From NCBI RefSeq assembly GCF_045635475.1, contig NZ_JBJGXI010000001.1:62001-126000 (forward strand): 64,000 nucleotides of DNA, given 5' to 3'. Position 1 is the stretch's first letter. The number at the start of each line of letters is the position of its first letter. The stretch comes from JBJGXI01 sp045635475 (GTDB lineage: Bacteria; Bacillota; Bacilli; Bacillales; Amphibacillaceae). The position numbers and the translations under genes are program-made. The notes below the pieces were generated by a model. It was not told where the DNA came from. It saw only the letters and a program-made list of their open reading frames with translations, and searched no databases. This document shows, in pieces, positions 1 through 8,855 of this stretch.

Positions 1-75
1 ATAGTCGAATGACTAGTGTTTATGCATAAAATTAATTTCTGAAGGGCCTTTTAAAAATGCGGAGGTGCAAATTAT

Positions 76-1491
76 ATGGAAGATAAACGACCGAATATAT
101 TATGGATTTGTACGGATCAACAAAGGTTTGACACAATTCATTCTTTAAATAACCCCTCTATTAATACACCTAATATCGACTCTCTGGTGGAAGAAGGAGT
201 TGCTTTCAATAGAGCGTATTCACAGTGTACGGTGTGCTCACCGAGTAGAGCCAGTTTTTTAACGGGACGTTACCCAAGAACAACTCGGGTTACAAAAAAT
301 GGTGCTCCTTATTTTCCAGAGGATGAAGTATTAATCACTAAACTGTTAGCAGATACAGGTTACGATTGTGGATTAATTGGGAAGCTACATTTGTCCGGTA
401 TAAGTGGACGAATCGAGCCACGAAATGATGATGGTTATCGTCTGTTTAAATGGAGCCCTGCACAGCGGGATGCTTGGCCTATAGGTCATGATTATCAAGT
501 ATGGCTGAAAGAACAAGGGGTGGACTGGAATACCCAAAATAAAGGTAGAGATGGTGGATTAGAAGCAAAATACCATCAAACAACTTGGTGTACAGAGGAA
601 TCGGAAAAGTTCATAAGACATAATAGTCAAGAGCCTTGGCTATTAAGTGTAAACGTCTATGATCCGCATGAACCCTTCGATCCGCCACAGGAATACAAGG
701 AACGTTATCGTGCGGAAGACATGCCATTACCCAAATGGATGGAGGGAGAACTGGATAATAAACCAAAAATACAACAAGAAGATTATGCCCATGGAGGGCA
801 AGGTGGCGTAGGTCCAATTTGCTCAGATATGACTGATTTGGAAAAGAAACAGTATGTAGCTGATTATTATGCCATGATTGAGTTAATTGATGATAATGTT
901 GGGAAACTATTGAATGTGCTTGAAGAGACAGGTCAAAGAGAAAATACTGTCATTTTGTTTATGAGTGATCATGGTGAAATGTTGGGTGATCATGGTCTAA
1001 TTTTAAAAGGAGCGCATTTTTATGAAGGACTTGTCCACGTACCTTTGATCTTTTCTTGGCCCGGACATTTCAAACGAAATCTTCAAAGCAACGCACTTGT
1101 CGAATTGGTTGATATTGCACCAACCTTACTGGATTTAGTTGGAGAAGAAATTCCATATTATATGCAAGGAAAGAGCTTGTTACCTATTTTAAATGGCCAA
1201 TCTAATCCTGATGTCCATAAAGACCATGTTTATTGTGAATATTATTACGCTCTTAAGGGTTCACATGATAACATTTACGCCACGATGTATTATGATGGCC
1301 GATACAAATTAGTTGTCTATCATGGTGAAGAGCTCGGAGAATTTTATGATCATGAAACAGATCCAGATGAATATATCAACTTGTGGGACCGGAAAGATTT
1401 AATGGAGAAAAAATTAGAACTCATGAAAAGAAACTTTGATTCTAGTATTCTTACTGTTGATCCTAAACCTCCATTGATCATGAGAGCTTAA
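76..1491 (+). CDS. Type I (formylglycine) sulfatase, cytoplasmic
   Basis: A 471-residue member of the sulfatase/alkaline phosphatase superfamily. It hydrolyses a sulfate ester using a formylglycine made from Cys54 in the motif C-S-P-S-R, followed by A-S-F-L-T-G-R. The N-terminal metal ligands are in TDQQR (about residues 14-18). The GKLH motif lies near residue 103 and the SDHGE metal and active-site segment near residue 297. The protein begins directly with the catalytic domain and has no signal peptide, so it should act in the cytoplasm. The ATG is preceded by GGAGG at a good distance. The substrate cannot be read from the sequence. Its neighbour is a zinc dehydrogenase. The formylglycine-generating enzyme at 16268 would be needed for activity. 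Confidence 0.93.
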   Translation: MEDKRPNILWICTDQQRFDTIHSLNNPSINTPNIDSLVEEGVAFNRAYSQCTVCSPSRASFLTGRYPRTTRVTKNGAPYFPEDEVLITKLLADTGYDCGLIGKLHLSGISGRIEPRNDDGYRLFKWSPAQRDAWPIGHDYQVWLKEQGVDWNTQNKGRDGGLEAKYHQTTWCTEESEKFIRHNSQEPWLLSVNVYDPHEPFDPPQEYKERYRAEDMPLPKWMEGELDNKPKIQQEDYAHGGQGGVGPICSDMTDLEKKQYVADYYAMIELIDDNVGKLLNVLEETGQRENTVILFMSDHGEMLGDHGLILKGAHFYEGLVHVPLIFSWPGHFKRNLQSNALVELVDIAPTLLDLVGEEIPYYMQGKSLLPILNGQSNPDVHKDHVYCEYYYALKGSHDNIYATMYYDGRYKLVVYHGEELGEFYDHETDPDEYINLWDRKDLMEKKLELMKRNFDSSILTVDPKPPLIMRA

Positions 1492-1721
1492 TGTATGTAT
1501 CCTGAGGGAGTGTGGTGCTTCAACCTAACTCCCTTACAAGAAACACTATAGGTCTGCAATGGATGAAATATGAAGGTGCTTATGAGAAGAGCATTTTGTC
1601 ATCTAGTTTGTCTAGAAGTCCTTCTATTATTAATTATCCAACAGAATTGATAGTCGTACGATTGGTGGCATTGCTGTATATTCTTTAGTTTTTGTAAAAT
1701 TATTTTATGGAGGGTTTTGTA

Positions 1722-2753
1722 TTGAAAGCATTATTGAAACTTGATAAAGGACTTAAAAATGTTAGCTTAAGGGAAGTGCCTGAACCTGATGTGAAAGGTG
1801 ATGAAATAAAGATTAAAGTACATGCAGCTGGAATTTGTGGGACAGACTTGCATATTATTAAAGATGAATATCCAGCTAACTATCCTGTAATCATGGGTCA
1901 CGAATTTTCTGGAATAGTTGAAGAGGTAGGCAGCAATGTAAAAAAATTCAATGAAAATGATCGTGTTGTATCTTTAACAGCTGTTGTTACTTGTGGAAAT
2001 TGTAAATATTGTAACACGGGTCTTCTTATGCTTTGCGAACAACGTAAATCGATTGGATCAGGTGTTAACGGTGCATTTGCTGAATATATTTCAGTTCCAG
2101 CAAATCTAGCGTTTAAATTACCGGCAACTATTAGTTTAGATGAAGCAGCATTAACAGAACCATTAGCTTGTATAGTGAGATGTGTGATTGAAAGAGGGAC
2201 CGTCAAACCTGGTGATAATGTAATCGTATCTGGCCCCGGCCCTATCGGGTTGTTGACTGCACAAGTTGCTAAAGCAAGTGGTGGACATGTTACCGTTTTA
2301 GGTATAACTAATGATAGCAAAAGGCTTGAATTAGCTAAAGAATTAGGGGTAGATGAAGTAGTGATGATTGATACTGACAAAGGTGTGACTAAAATAAATG
2401 AAATAATGGAGTCAAAAGGTTTTGATGTCGCATTTGAATGTTCAGGTGTAGAAGCTTCTGCAAATAATTGTTTAAAATTTTTAAATAAAACGGGATTATA
2501 TGTTCAAGTAGGTTTGTTCGGTAAAAGAATTTCATTTGATATGGATTTAGCCTTAATGAAAGAAATTATGATTACAAACGGTTTTGCTTCTGAACCTACT
2601 TCTTGGGAAATCGCATTACGTTTATTAGAACGTGGTCAGGTTAATGTAAGACCATTAATTTCTGACAAACTATCAATTAATGAATGGAAAAAAGGTTTTG
2701 AAATAAGCGATAAAAAGAAAGGTTATAAGGTACTTTTAGACCCTAATATGTAA
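1722..2753 (+). CDS. Zinc-dependent medium-chain alcohol/polyol dehydrogenase
   Basis: An NAD(P)-dependent medium-chain dehydrogenase of the threonine/sorbitol/idonate dehydrogenase type, 343 residues. The catalytic zinc site is visible as C-G-T-D and G-H-E-F. The structural zinc cysteines lie in CGNCKYCNTG with a further LCE. A Rossmann fold starts at VSGPGPIGLL. The preferred start is the TTG at 1722, which lies 7 bases after GGAGGG. An in-frame ATG at 1707 overlaps that ribosome binding site and is unlikely. It follows the first sulfatase by 230 bases and probably oxidises a hydroxyl group of the desulfated sugar or sugar acid. The exact substrate is not readable. Confidence 0.88.
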   Translation: MKALLKLDKGLKNVSLREVPEPDVKGDEIKIKVHAAGICGTDLHIIKDEYPANYPVIMGHEFSGIVEEVGSNVKKFNENDRVVSLTAVVTCGNCKYCNTGLLMLCEQRKSIGSGVNGAFAEYISVPANLAFKLPATISLDEAALTEPLACIVRCVIERGTVKPGDNVIVSGPGPIGLLTAQVAKASGGHVTVLGITNDSKRLELAKELGVDEVVMIDTDKGVTKINEIMESKGFDVAFECSGVEASANNCLKFLNKTGLYVQVGLFGKRISFDMDLALMKEIMITNGFASEPTSWEIALRLLERGQVNVRPLISDKLSINEWKKGFEISDKKKGYKVLLDPNM

Positions 2754-3024
2754 AATTGTCGGGGATTTTCTGAAGTGATATCTTTTGAATTTAATTGTAA
2801 CAAAAATTTTAAACCAATCACAGATGTTGCATAATGTCTTCTGTCGCGGAAACCGCCGCGATGCATTGGTCAAAGATGAAGGTGATTTAAAAAAATGATA
2901 ATACTCTGTTGTTGCAAATATTTAGGGAAATGGTGAAGGGTTTTCATACGATGTGGCTTTTTTCTTTGGTATAGGGGGGTTTTAGCTTGTATTATCCAGC
3001 TATTGGTCCAACTAATTATGGTAG
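2754..3024. other. Intergenic, no gene seen
   Basis: This stretch follows the dehydrogenase. It holds a short GC-rich hairpin (TCGCGG / CCGCGA around 2844-2861) without a T-run. No reading frame with a credible start is seen. It leads into a decayed glycosyltransferase remnant. Confidence 0.4.
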
Positions 3025-3290
3025 GCTTGCAACGAGATGTTGACCATCCGCATCAAGGGATACTAGAATATCAAAAGAAGCAGCCTGAAAGCCAGTGATC
3101 AGGGCTACAGTTGGCCCCGAATTTTAGTATGTGTTTGACTAATTTAACTCTCTCCGTCTGTTGACTATCACCACTGTGTTGTCTGTACTACAGTCGTCTA
3201 CTACAATGATTTCGGCATCCCGAATATTTTCAGCAATTTGTTCCAATACAACAGCAATCGATTTCCCTTCATTATCGCCCTCTTACTAAG
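3025..3290 (-). pseudogene. Remnant of a GT2 glycosyltransferase (N-terminal part)
   Basis: Read on the minus strand, the block around 3275-3165 translates as N-E-G-K-S-I-A-V-V-L-E-Q-I, then IIVVDDCSTDNT. This is the nucleotide-binding start of family 2 glycosyltransferases. In another frame, about 3115-3030 gives ALITGFQAASFDILVSLDADGQH, the family's DxD-like second motif. The two pieces are in different frames, the spacing is shortened, and there is no start codon or C-terminal part. It is a dead fragment of a dolichyl-phosphate-mannose-synthase-like gene. Confidence 0.6.
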
Positions 3291-3772
3291 ATCCTTGTTA
3301 AAAATCCAAAATTTAAGGAAACAAACTATATTTTAACATAAAGTTACTTATGTAATTGCCTAAAATGAAGAGGATTATTTATTACCCTCAACAAAAATGC
3401 AGGATGATTGGGATGGGAACGCTTTTTATCGCTATCAATTAGCTGGTACCTGAATTTATTGAGAATCCAAAATTACTTGAAAATAGCATTTAATGAATGT
3501 GTTAACAAAATATATCATTACCTGACAGATATAACTTTTAACGAGTATTTTTTACTGGTACCCTTAACTAGAGGTACTATTACCGAATGATGAAAAAGCT
3601 ATCCAATGTTTAGTAATCTTAGTTTACTGTTAGGACTGTGCAATAATTAAAGTATTGGTACAAAATTTATTAAGAACGCGCATTCAGCAGGAAGGTAATT
3701 CTAAGAGGATTTTAGATATGTAAGGTATAAGGTTGAAATGCTACTCAGAGTATCATTAGGTAACCAAATGTT
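3291..3772. other. Intergenic, no supported gene
   Basis: AT-rich DNA with one 60-codon open frame (3408-3590) that lacks a ribosome binding site and resembles no family I know. Treated as non-coding decay next to the glycosyltransferase remnant. Confidence 0.4.
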
Positions 3773-3812
3773 GAGATGGGGACATCGATGAAATTTGTAG
3801 ATGTCCCATCTC
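3773..3812 (-). terminator. Hairpin downstream of the PrsW-like gene
   Basis: GAGATGGG-GACATC pairs with GATGTCCCATCTC across a 13-base loop, with one bulged G. It sits 30 bases past the stop codon of the minus-strand gene at 3842. There is no strong T-run, so it may be a weak terminator or a 3' stabilising hairpin. Confidence 0.5.
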
Positions 3813-3841
3813 TAATGTAAAATTATATTCCATTTGAATTT

Positions 3842-5029
3842 CTATTGATCCATCGTAGTCCCTTTACCTCCCATTTTAAGCATAATCGGATTCATTTCTG
3901 GATCATGATCAACAGTTAGTCTGATAATCTGTTTTAACCCTGCATTAATTAGGGTGAAAGTAAAAATCCAGGCAACAATAATCAAGACAAGATAAATAAA
4001 ATGATATTGTTGTAAAATATACAGCGGCATATCCCATATAGCATGGAGAATAATAGCTACAGAGAATAATCTTATAAACTTATTATCAAGAAAATGATTC
4101 TTTTGAAGCGTTGAATTTCCTTTAACGTAAACTAACGCAGCACCTGCAATTGCAGACCATATTACATGTGTTCCAATAGACATCCAAGCTCGGTTGAAGA
4201 TAATAGAAATCATTGCTTCATTACCATACAATAAGCCAAAGTTGAAAGCATAACCTGCCGATTCAAAAGCAGCAAACCCAGCACCAATTGCTGCTCCTAT
4301 CAGAAGTCCGTTTAATATAAAGCTTGTGTTTAAGCGATTTACGAAATAGGCAATAATCATCAATTTCCCTACTTCTTCAACAATTCCTACTGTAATAGCC
4401 GCTAAGTAACCTAACTCAAAAACTGGTAAAAAGGAATATAACAGTAGTGTGATAACTAACGAAGAGGTCCCACCGATAAAAAGCATTTTTACGACTTCGT
4501 AAATACTGATATTTCTTGGAGCATTCGTTTCCCAGAAGAATATAAGTAAAGAAAATGGTACCAAGAAGGACCCAATCATCATCAATCCTGGTATTGCATT
4601 TGAATTCTGAAATGTGTACACGCAAATATACAGTAATATGTATGTAGCGGCCAAAACTAAAAATACTCTTGAGAACAACCATGGCTTAGGCCATGATGTT
4701 GTTATCTCATTTTCCTTTGGTGTTGTTTGCTTTGTGCCTGAAATAAATAATGCTTCTCCCTCTTCTTGCGTATGCTTCTTAAAAACATCAGAGAACACAT
4801 CCTTTAAGTTCATGTCAATACTTCCTTCCTCGCCAACCATACCATTAATGGCTCGGGTTGTTTTGGAAAAGGCATCCTTTACTTGAGAAGAAAAGTCTTT
4901 TTCAAGTTCTACTTCTTTGTCTGCTGAATTTGGACTAGCGCTTTCAATTGCTCTTAGCTTTACACCACAAGACGTACAAAATTTACTGCTGGGGTCAACC
5001 ACCTTCACACCACAATTAAAACAAAACAC
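3842..5029 (-). CDS. Zinc-ribbon PrsW-family intramembrane protease
   Basis: About 395 residues. The N-terminus has a zinc ribbon (C-F-N-C-G, then C-T-S-C-G), followed by a charged linker of about 90 residues and 7-8 hydrophobic helices. Within the membrane part the PrsW motifs are present: EEVGK near residue 218, FES-AGYAF near 256, GTHVIW near 288 and LHAIWD near 329. These glutamates and histidines form the putative glutamic protease site. The GTG at 5029 gives the typical start MFCFNCG about 10 bases after AAAGGA. A GTG at 5038 is also possible. In Bacillus subtilis PrsW cleaves an anti-sigma factor. No anti-sigma gene lies next to this one, so the substrate is unknown. Confidence 0.82.
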   Translation of the reverse strand: MFCFNCGVKVVDPSSKFCTSCGVKLRAIESASPNSADKEVELEKDFSSQVKDAFSKTTRAINGMVGEEGSIDMNLKDVFSDVFKKHTQEEGEALFISGTKQTTPKENEITTSWPKPWLFSRVFLVLAATYILLYICVYTFQNSNAIPGLMMIGSFLVPFSLLIFFWETNAPRNISIYEVVKMLFIGGTSSLVITLLLYSFLPVFELGYLAAITVGIVEEVGKLMIIAYFVNRLNTSFILNGLLIGAAIGAGFAAFESAGYAFNFGLLYGNEAMISIIFNRAWMSIGTHVIWSAIAGAALVYVKGNSTLQKNHFLDNKFIRLFSVAIILHAIWDMPLYILQQYHFIYLVLIIVAWIFTFTLINAGLKQIIRLTVDHDPEMNPIMLKMGGKGTTMDQ

Positions 5030-5038
5030 TACGAGCAC

Positions 5039-5549
5039 ATCCTTTCCTATCGATCTTATTCTCTAAAACCATTATACTATAAGAATTTAAGTAATAGTCT
5101 ATGGGAAAGGAAGCCTGCAGAGGAAGGTAGTGGGTGCCGTGTTGTTGGGGGTGGAAAGTATTGTTAGTAGGATTTATGAAGGGGAGAGTGGACCATTTTA
5201 CCTTTACTAATTGTCAGAATTAATATACTCTGCAATTGCGGTTGATAATCAAGAATTAATTTCAAGAATTAATATCTTTGATATTCAGATGAACAATGAG
5301 AATTCCCCTAAAGGTAAACAGGTTTTTGATTTCTTTCTGTCTACGATTGGGGAATGTTCATTTTGAATAGTTCATATTTAATATAGTTCGGCCCCTTGAC
5401 GTTCAAACATTACAGTGCCATCGAATATACTCCAATTTTCGTCACTTGATTCTGTTATACTAGTCGAAACAAAGACCTCTGTATCATTTAGCTCTATCAA
5501 TCCTGTCCCTTTTGAGAACCATCCATCATACAATGTTATAAGTATGAAA
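5039..5549. other. Intergenic with a short coding remnant
   Basis: No intact gene. On the minus strand, about 5536-5380 is an open stretch of roughly 50 codons reading like a beta-rich domain (...LIELNDTEVFVSTSITES...). It has no start or ribosome binding site and is unassignable, probably a fragment of a lost gene. The rest is AT-rich with nothing seen. Confidence 0.35.
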
Positions 5550-5583
5550 ATAAGGATGCTTGCAATTTAGGAAGCATCCTTAT
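5550..5583 (-). terminator. Intrinsic terminator of the zinc-ribbon membrane gene
   Basis: A perfect 12-bp stem, ATAAGGATGCTT / AAGCATCCTTAT, with a 10-base loop, 21 bases beyond the stop of the minus-strand gene at 5605. On the minus strand it is followed by TTTTC. Confidence 0.75.
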
Positions 5584-5604
5584 TTAATGATAAAATAAAA
5601 CTTT

Positions 5605-5976
5605 CTAATAACCCGCAGCACCTACTATAAAACCTAATAATGTGCCTAGCAGTAATCCTACAACACCCATTACCATAAGTATAACACCATGTGTTGTTCC
5701 TCTTGTCTTATATGTTAGGAAGCCCATAATAAATGCACCTGCACCAAAAAGAATTGGAATAAATAATAAAGAAATAGCAAAGAAAACCCAACCTAATATA
5801 ACGTAAACTAGTCCATTTTTCTCCTGGCTAGTTTGGGTTTGCGTTTTATGGTAGGAACTATTTACGAAAGGTGTTTCTTCTGTCGTATGTTTATTTTCGG
5901 TAATTGTCTTTGCACCGCAATTACTACAGAAAGCTGCATTTCCTGAAAGCTCTTTACCACATTGAGAACAATACAA
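5605..5976 (-). CDS. Small zinc-ribbon membrane protein
   Basis: About 123 residues. It has an N-terminal zinc ribbon (C-S-Q-C-G, then C-S-N-C-G), a polar linker of about 40 residues, and two to three hydrophobic segments rich in Gly, Leu and Val. The TTG at 5976 gives MYCSQCGKEL and lies 8 bases after AAGGAG. A GTG at 5985 overlaps that site and is unlikely. The same zinc-ribbon plus membrane layout occurs in the PrsW-like neighbour on the same strand. Function unknown. Such proteins are common in Bacillaceae. Confidence 0.75.
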   Translation of the reverse strand: MYCSQCGKELSGNAAFCSNCGAKTITENKHTTEETPFVNSSYHKTQTQTSQEKNGLVYVILGWVFFAISLLFIPILFGAGAFIMGFLTYKTRGTTHGVILMVMGVVGLLLGTLLGFIVGAAGY

Positions 5977-6046
5977 ATAACCCACTCCTTGTTATAAATC
6001 TTATAAGTATGATTGTAATTAGTTCTGACACTACAAGTATATGAAA

Positions 6047-6490
6047 CTAGCTAATGCTAAATGTACCCTCGGCAACCAAATCTGAACCATCAGCAAATAT
6101 TCTAACTATATAATCCCCAATTTCAAATTTTCCATCGCGATCAACAACCTGGAACTCATATACTAGTGAATTCCAAGTCGGATCAACAGTATCAGACCAC
6201 TCAACGTAGAATTCCTCGCTCCCATCACTGTTACTTTTAAGAATAATAAATTTAACATCAGATGTTCCAAACGGTTCATTAAGAGTTACGTCCAATAAGA
6301 AATCATCATTTTCTGTAAACACGGATTGATATGTTGTTATACCTTCATCAAATGTTCCTGGACCAAACAAAATTTCACCTGGCCCATTAACACTTTCAAC
6401 AGCATTATTAAAAATATTAGTTCCAGCACCACAAGCAGTAATAATAAATGTAATGAGTAATAAACCAACTGCACTAACAATTCTATTCAC
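6047..6490 (-). CDS. Putative secreted lipoprotein, unknown function
   Basis: About 147 residues. The start is the GTG at 6490, behind AAAGGAGG; upstream in-frame codons lack a ribosome binding site. A signal peptide (NRIVSAVGLLLITFII) ends in the lipobox I-T-A-C. The mature part is acidic and beta-rich, with EGITTYQSVFTEND and a final FADGSDLVAEGTFSIS segment. This suggests a small immunoglobulin-like or beta-sandwich domain on the outer face of the membrane. No family is recognised. Confidence 0.65.
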   Translation of the reverse strand: MNRIVSAVGLLLITFIITACGAGTNIFNNAVESVNGPGEILFGPGTFDEGITTYQSVFTENDDFLLDVTLNEPFGTSDVKFIILKSNSDGSEEFYVEWSDTVDPTWNSLVYEFQVVDRDGKFEIGDYIVRIFADGSDLVAEGTFSIS

Positions 6491-7159
6491 AAAAATACCC
6501 TCCTTTCGTTCAAACGTGTTTTTAAAAAACAAATATCCTACTAATTTTACCATATAAGAGTGGATAAATTTAACACTGTTTTCATTTTTATGTACTGTCA
6601 TATCTGAACGTGCTCTCCGTCAGATTAGCTTTACAACGTGCTACGATGATTGTCGTCATATGCATTAGTACGTGCCGATTGTTGGCAGGTAGAGAAAGTG
6701 GATTGATTTCAATTAGTTTTGTACATGTGATAAATGTATTGGCAGTTAAGATTCTTCTGTATGAACCTAATGTAAAAGGAGACCACCGTTTATGAGTTTT
6801 TTTACAGAGTGTGATAAATGGGAGGGGGAATTTCTTGTGGGTTGTGAATAGCGGCTGTTTTACACCGTGTTGAATTATTTTGGTGGCCGGGGATGAGTAC
6901 ATTTTCAAAAAATGGTAGATTATTGCAGGATATTGATATCTTCTGTCGAAATTAAGTGATGTTGAAATAAAGTGACAATTAGGCCTCTTAAAATTAGAGT
7001 AGGGAAACTATTTCAATTTGGGAGAATGCACCAAGGTGATTATGAAACAAGGTTCTCTATGTTAATGTAATTAGAATAATACGGAGTTTAGAATAACATT
7101 GATAGATGGGTGCTCCCGGTGTAATTTTATAAATCTATATTAATTTTCCGACAAATTTG
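6491..7159. other. Intergenic, no supported gene
   Basis: About 670 bases between divergent genes. It contains a 61-codon plus-strand frame at 6610-6795 and an overlapping minus-strand one, neither with a ribosome binding site or recognisable family. Nothing else is seen until the promoter of the transporter operon. Confidence 0.4.
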
Positions 7160-7188
7160 TTGACTATACCGGTGAAAGATAATACAAT
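7160..7188 (+). promoter_or_regulatory. Sigma-A promoter of the first TTT transporter operon
   Basis: TTGACT (7160-7165), a 17-base spacer and TACAAT (7183-7188), about 88 bases before the binding-protein start codon. The predicted transcript start falls at the first operator palindrome just downstream. Confidence 0.75.
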
Positions 7189-7195
7189 GTAAAAT

Positions 7196-7240
7196 GTTAA
7201 CGTTAACGGCAAACGCTTTCATAAAACGTTAACGTTAACG
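7196..7240. promoter_or_regulatory. Paired GTTAACGTTAAC operators flanking a cre-like site
   Basis: GTTAACGTTAAC (7196-7207) and CGTTAACGTTAACG (7227-7240) are both perfect palindromes with centres 32 bp apart, about three helical turns. The form CG-centred TTAACGTTAA is typical of LacI-family operators. Between them, 7208-7221 matches the CcpA cre consensus at 12 of 14 positions (GGCAAACGCTTTCA). Position just after the -10 box implies repression. The LacI-type regulator at 11937 is the likely ligand-responsive partner; that link is inference. Confidence 0.7.
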
Positions 7241-7275
7241 ACAATAAACTATTCAAGGTTGAGGAGGAATTTAGA

Positions 7276-8295
7276 ATGAGAGGTAAATCAATTATTTTTA
7301 GTTTAATTATTGCTTTCGCAGCTATGTTTGTATTGGCTGGCTGTAATCAGTCCGACGGAGAGCAAAGCAATGGTGAGAATGAGCAGGGAGAACAAGAAAA
7401 AGCCATCGAATTTGATGAAGATATCACAGTGTATGTTCCATTTAAGGTTGGTGGAGCTCTAGATACAAGAGCTCGTGTTGTTGCAAAGTATTTAGAACAA
7501 GATCTTGATGTAACAGTGACTGTAGAAAACCCAACTGGGGCAGGTGGAGTAGTTGGTACAACTGAATTCTTAACTAAAAATGGTGGGCCTTATGATTTAA
7601 TATTTAGTGGTGTAACCATTCTTACTCTTAACCCATTAATGAGTGATGTTCCGTATAACCCGGATGATATTACACCAGTTATTTCTAACGATAAAGAAGT
7701 TTTCGGATTATATACAAATCCTGATGCTTCTGGTATTAGTACATTCGAGGAATTAGTTGCATATGGAAAAGAAAATCAAATTAAATTTGGTAGTGGTGGA
7801 CCAGGAAATATCACGCATATGGTACAAAAGGCTTTATATAAAGACCTAGGAATGGATGCAGAAACGGTTCCGCATAATGGTGCTAATGAAGGCTTGACCA
7901 ATGCACTTGGTGGTCATGTGGATGTAACTCTAGCAGGAGTAGCGCTGGCTAAAGGTTTTGTCGAAGAAGGAAAATTAACCGCTATCGCTCAATACGGTTC
8001 TGAAGAATATACAAACTATGAAGGTGTTGACCCTGTACCTACAGTTGCTGAAGTAGGTCATGAAGATTATGTTTATGAAAGTCTTATGTTTTTTGGTATG
8101 AGAAGCTCCACAGATGCTGCGGTTGTACAAGCAATGCATGATGCTATTGCCAAAATCTATGATAATCCAGATGCAGTTGCTGACCTTGAGAATCTGGGAG
8201 TAGATAACATAGTTGAAATGAATACAGAAGAAATTAATTCATGGGTAGCGGACGAAAAGGTGTTTATGGAGAAGCTAGTTGATTTAACTAAATAA
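7276..8295 (+). CDS. TTT transporter substrate-binding lipoprotein (TctC family)
   Basis: A 339-residue extracytoplasmic binding protein of the tripartite tricarboxylate transporter (Bug/TctC) family. Signal peptide with lipobox L-A-G-C (Cys23), then a low-complexity Gln/Glu/Asn/Gly linker. The mature protein starts with the family pattern ITVYVPFKVGGALDTRARVV and ENPTGAGG. It captures an organic acid and delivers it to the TctB/TctA membrane pair encoded next. TctC genes are made in excess over the membrane parts, and the hairpin after this gene fits that. Strong GAGGAGG before the ATG. The ligand is probably a (sulfated) sugar acid, judging from the neighbouring sulfatases. Confidence 0.9.
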   Translation: MRGKSIIFSLIIAFAAMFVLAGCNQSDGEQSNGENEQGEQEKAIEFDEDITVYVPFKVGGALDTRARVVAKYLEQDLDVTVTVENPTGAGGVVGTTEFLTKNGGPYDLIFSGVTILTLNPLMSDVPYNPDDITPVISNDKEVFGLYTNPDASGISTFEELVAYGKENQIKFGSGGPGNITHMVQKALYKDLGMDAETVPHNGANEGLTNALGGHVDVTLAGVALAKGFVEEGKLTAIAQYGSEEYTNYEGVDPVPTVAEVGHEDYVYESLMFFGMRSSTDAAVVQAMHDAIAKIYDNPDAVADLENLGVDNIVEMNTEEINSWVADEKVFMEKLVDLTK

Positions 8296-8307
8296 AGATA
8301 ATTGCGT

Positions 8308-8358
8308 GCACCTCGCTATTTTACAAGAATTGTAGTTCTGCTAAAGAATGCGAGGTGC
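8308..8358 (+). terminator. Intercistronic attenuating hairpin between tctC and tctB
   Basis: GCACCTCGC (8308-8316) pairs with GCGAGGTGC (8350-8358), followed by CTTTTATT. It lies between the binding-protein gene and the membrane genes and likely ends part of the transcripts, or stabilises the upstream message. Confidence 0.6.
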
Positions 8359-8387
8359 CTTTTATTAATTATATTTGGGAGGTTGTC

Positions 8388-8852
8388 ATGGAAATTAAAG
8401 TACCTACCAATTTGGTGGGAGGCATTTTAATAATGCTTCTTTCACTAATTATATGGTTTCTAATACCAGTGCAGATACCTATTATGGCTACATTTGAAGG
8501 CAAGCTTATCGATTCAAGATTTGTACCCCGGTTACTTGTTGCTACCATGTTTCTTATTAGTGCAATATTGATTATTTCTAGCTTGGTTTTTAAAAAAGAA
8601 AAAACAATTGTCTATAATGTCCGGTCAGAACTGAAAGGTATTCTATATCTATCCATTTTGGTGATATACATCTTATTAGTAAAATACATTGGTTTTTTAA
8701 TTGCCTGTTTACTATTGGCGATTGTAACGTTGATTTATTTTAAAGTAAAAGCAATAAAATACTATGCAATTACGTTAAGTGTATTTGTTGCTATTTATCT
8801 AATCTTTTATTTTATTCTAGAAGTCCCATTGCCTGGGATAATGGGAGTGTAG
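8388..8852 (+). CDS. TTT transporter small membrane subunit (TctB family)
   Basis: A 154-residue protein with four hydrophobic helices, the size and layout of the TctB/DUF1468 subunit. The ATG at 8388 follows GGGAGG. An upstream in-frame codon at 8355 lies within the preceding hairpin and has no ribosome binding site. It works with the large TctA subunit, whose gene begins 3 bases after its stop. Sequence conservation in this family is low, so the call rests on size, topology and position. Confidence 0.85.
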   Translation: MEIKVPTNLVGGILIMLLSLIIWFLIPVQIPIMATFEGKLIDSRFVPRLLVATMFLISAILIISSLVFKKEKTIVYNVRSELKGILYLSILVIYILLVKYIGFLIACLLLAIVTLIYFKVKAIKYYAITLSVFVAIYLIFYFILEVPLPGIMGV

Positions 8853-8855
8853 ATA

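Noticed and set aside
1898..2380. 160-codon open frame antisense to the dehydrogenase gene
   Set aside because: It lies wholly inside a clear zinc dehydrogenase gene, has no ribosome binding site, and its composition mirrors the opposite strand.
6610..6795. 61-codon frame in the gap before the TTT operon
   Set aside because: No ribosome binding site and no recognisable domain; an overlapping minus-strand frame is equally open.
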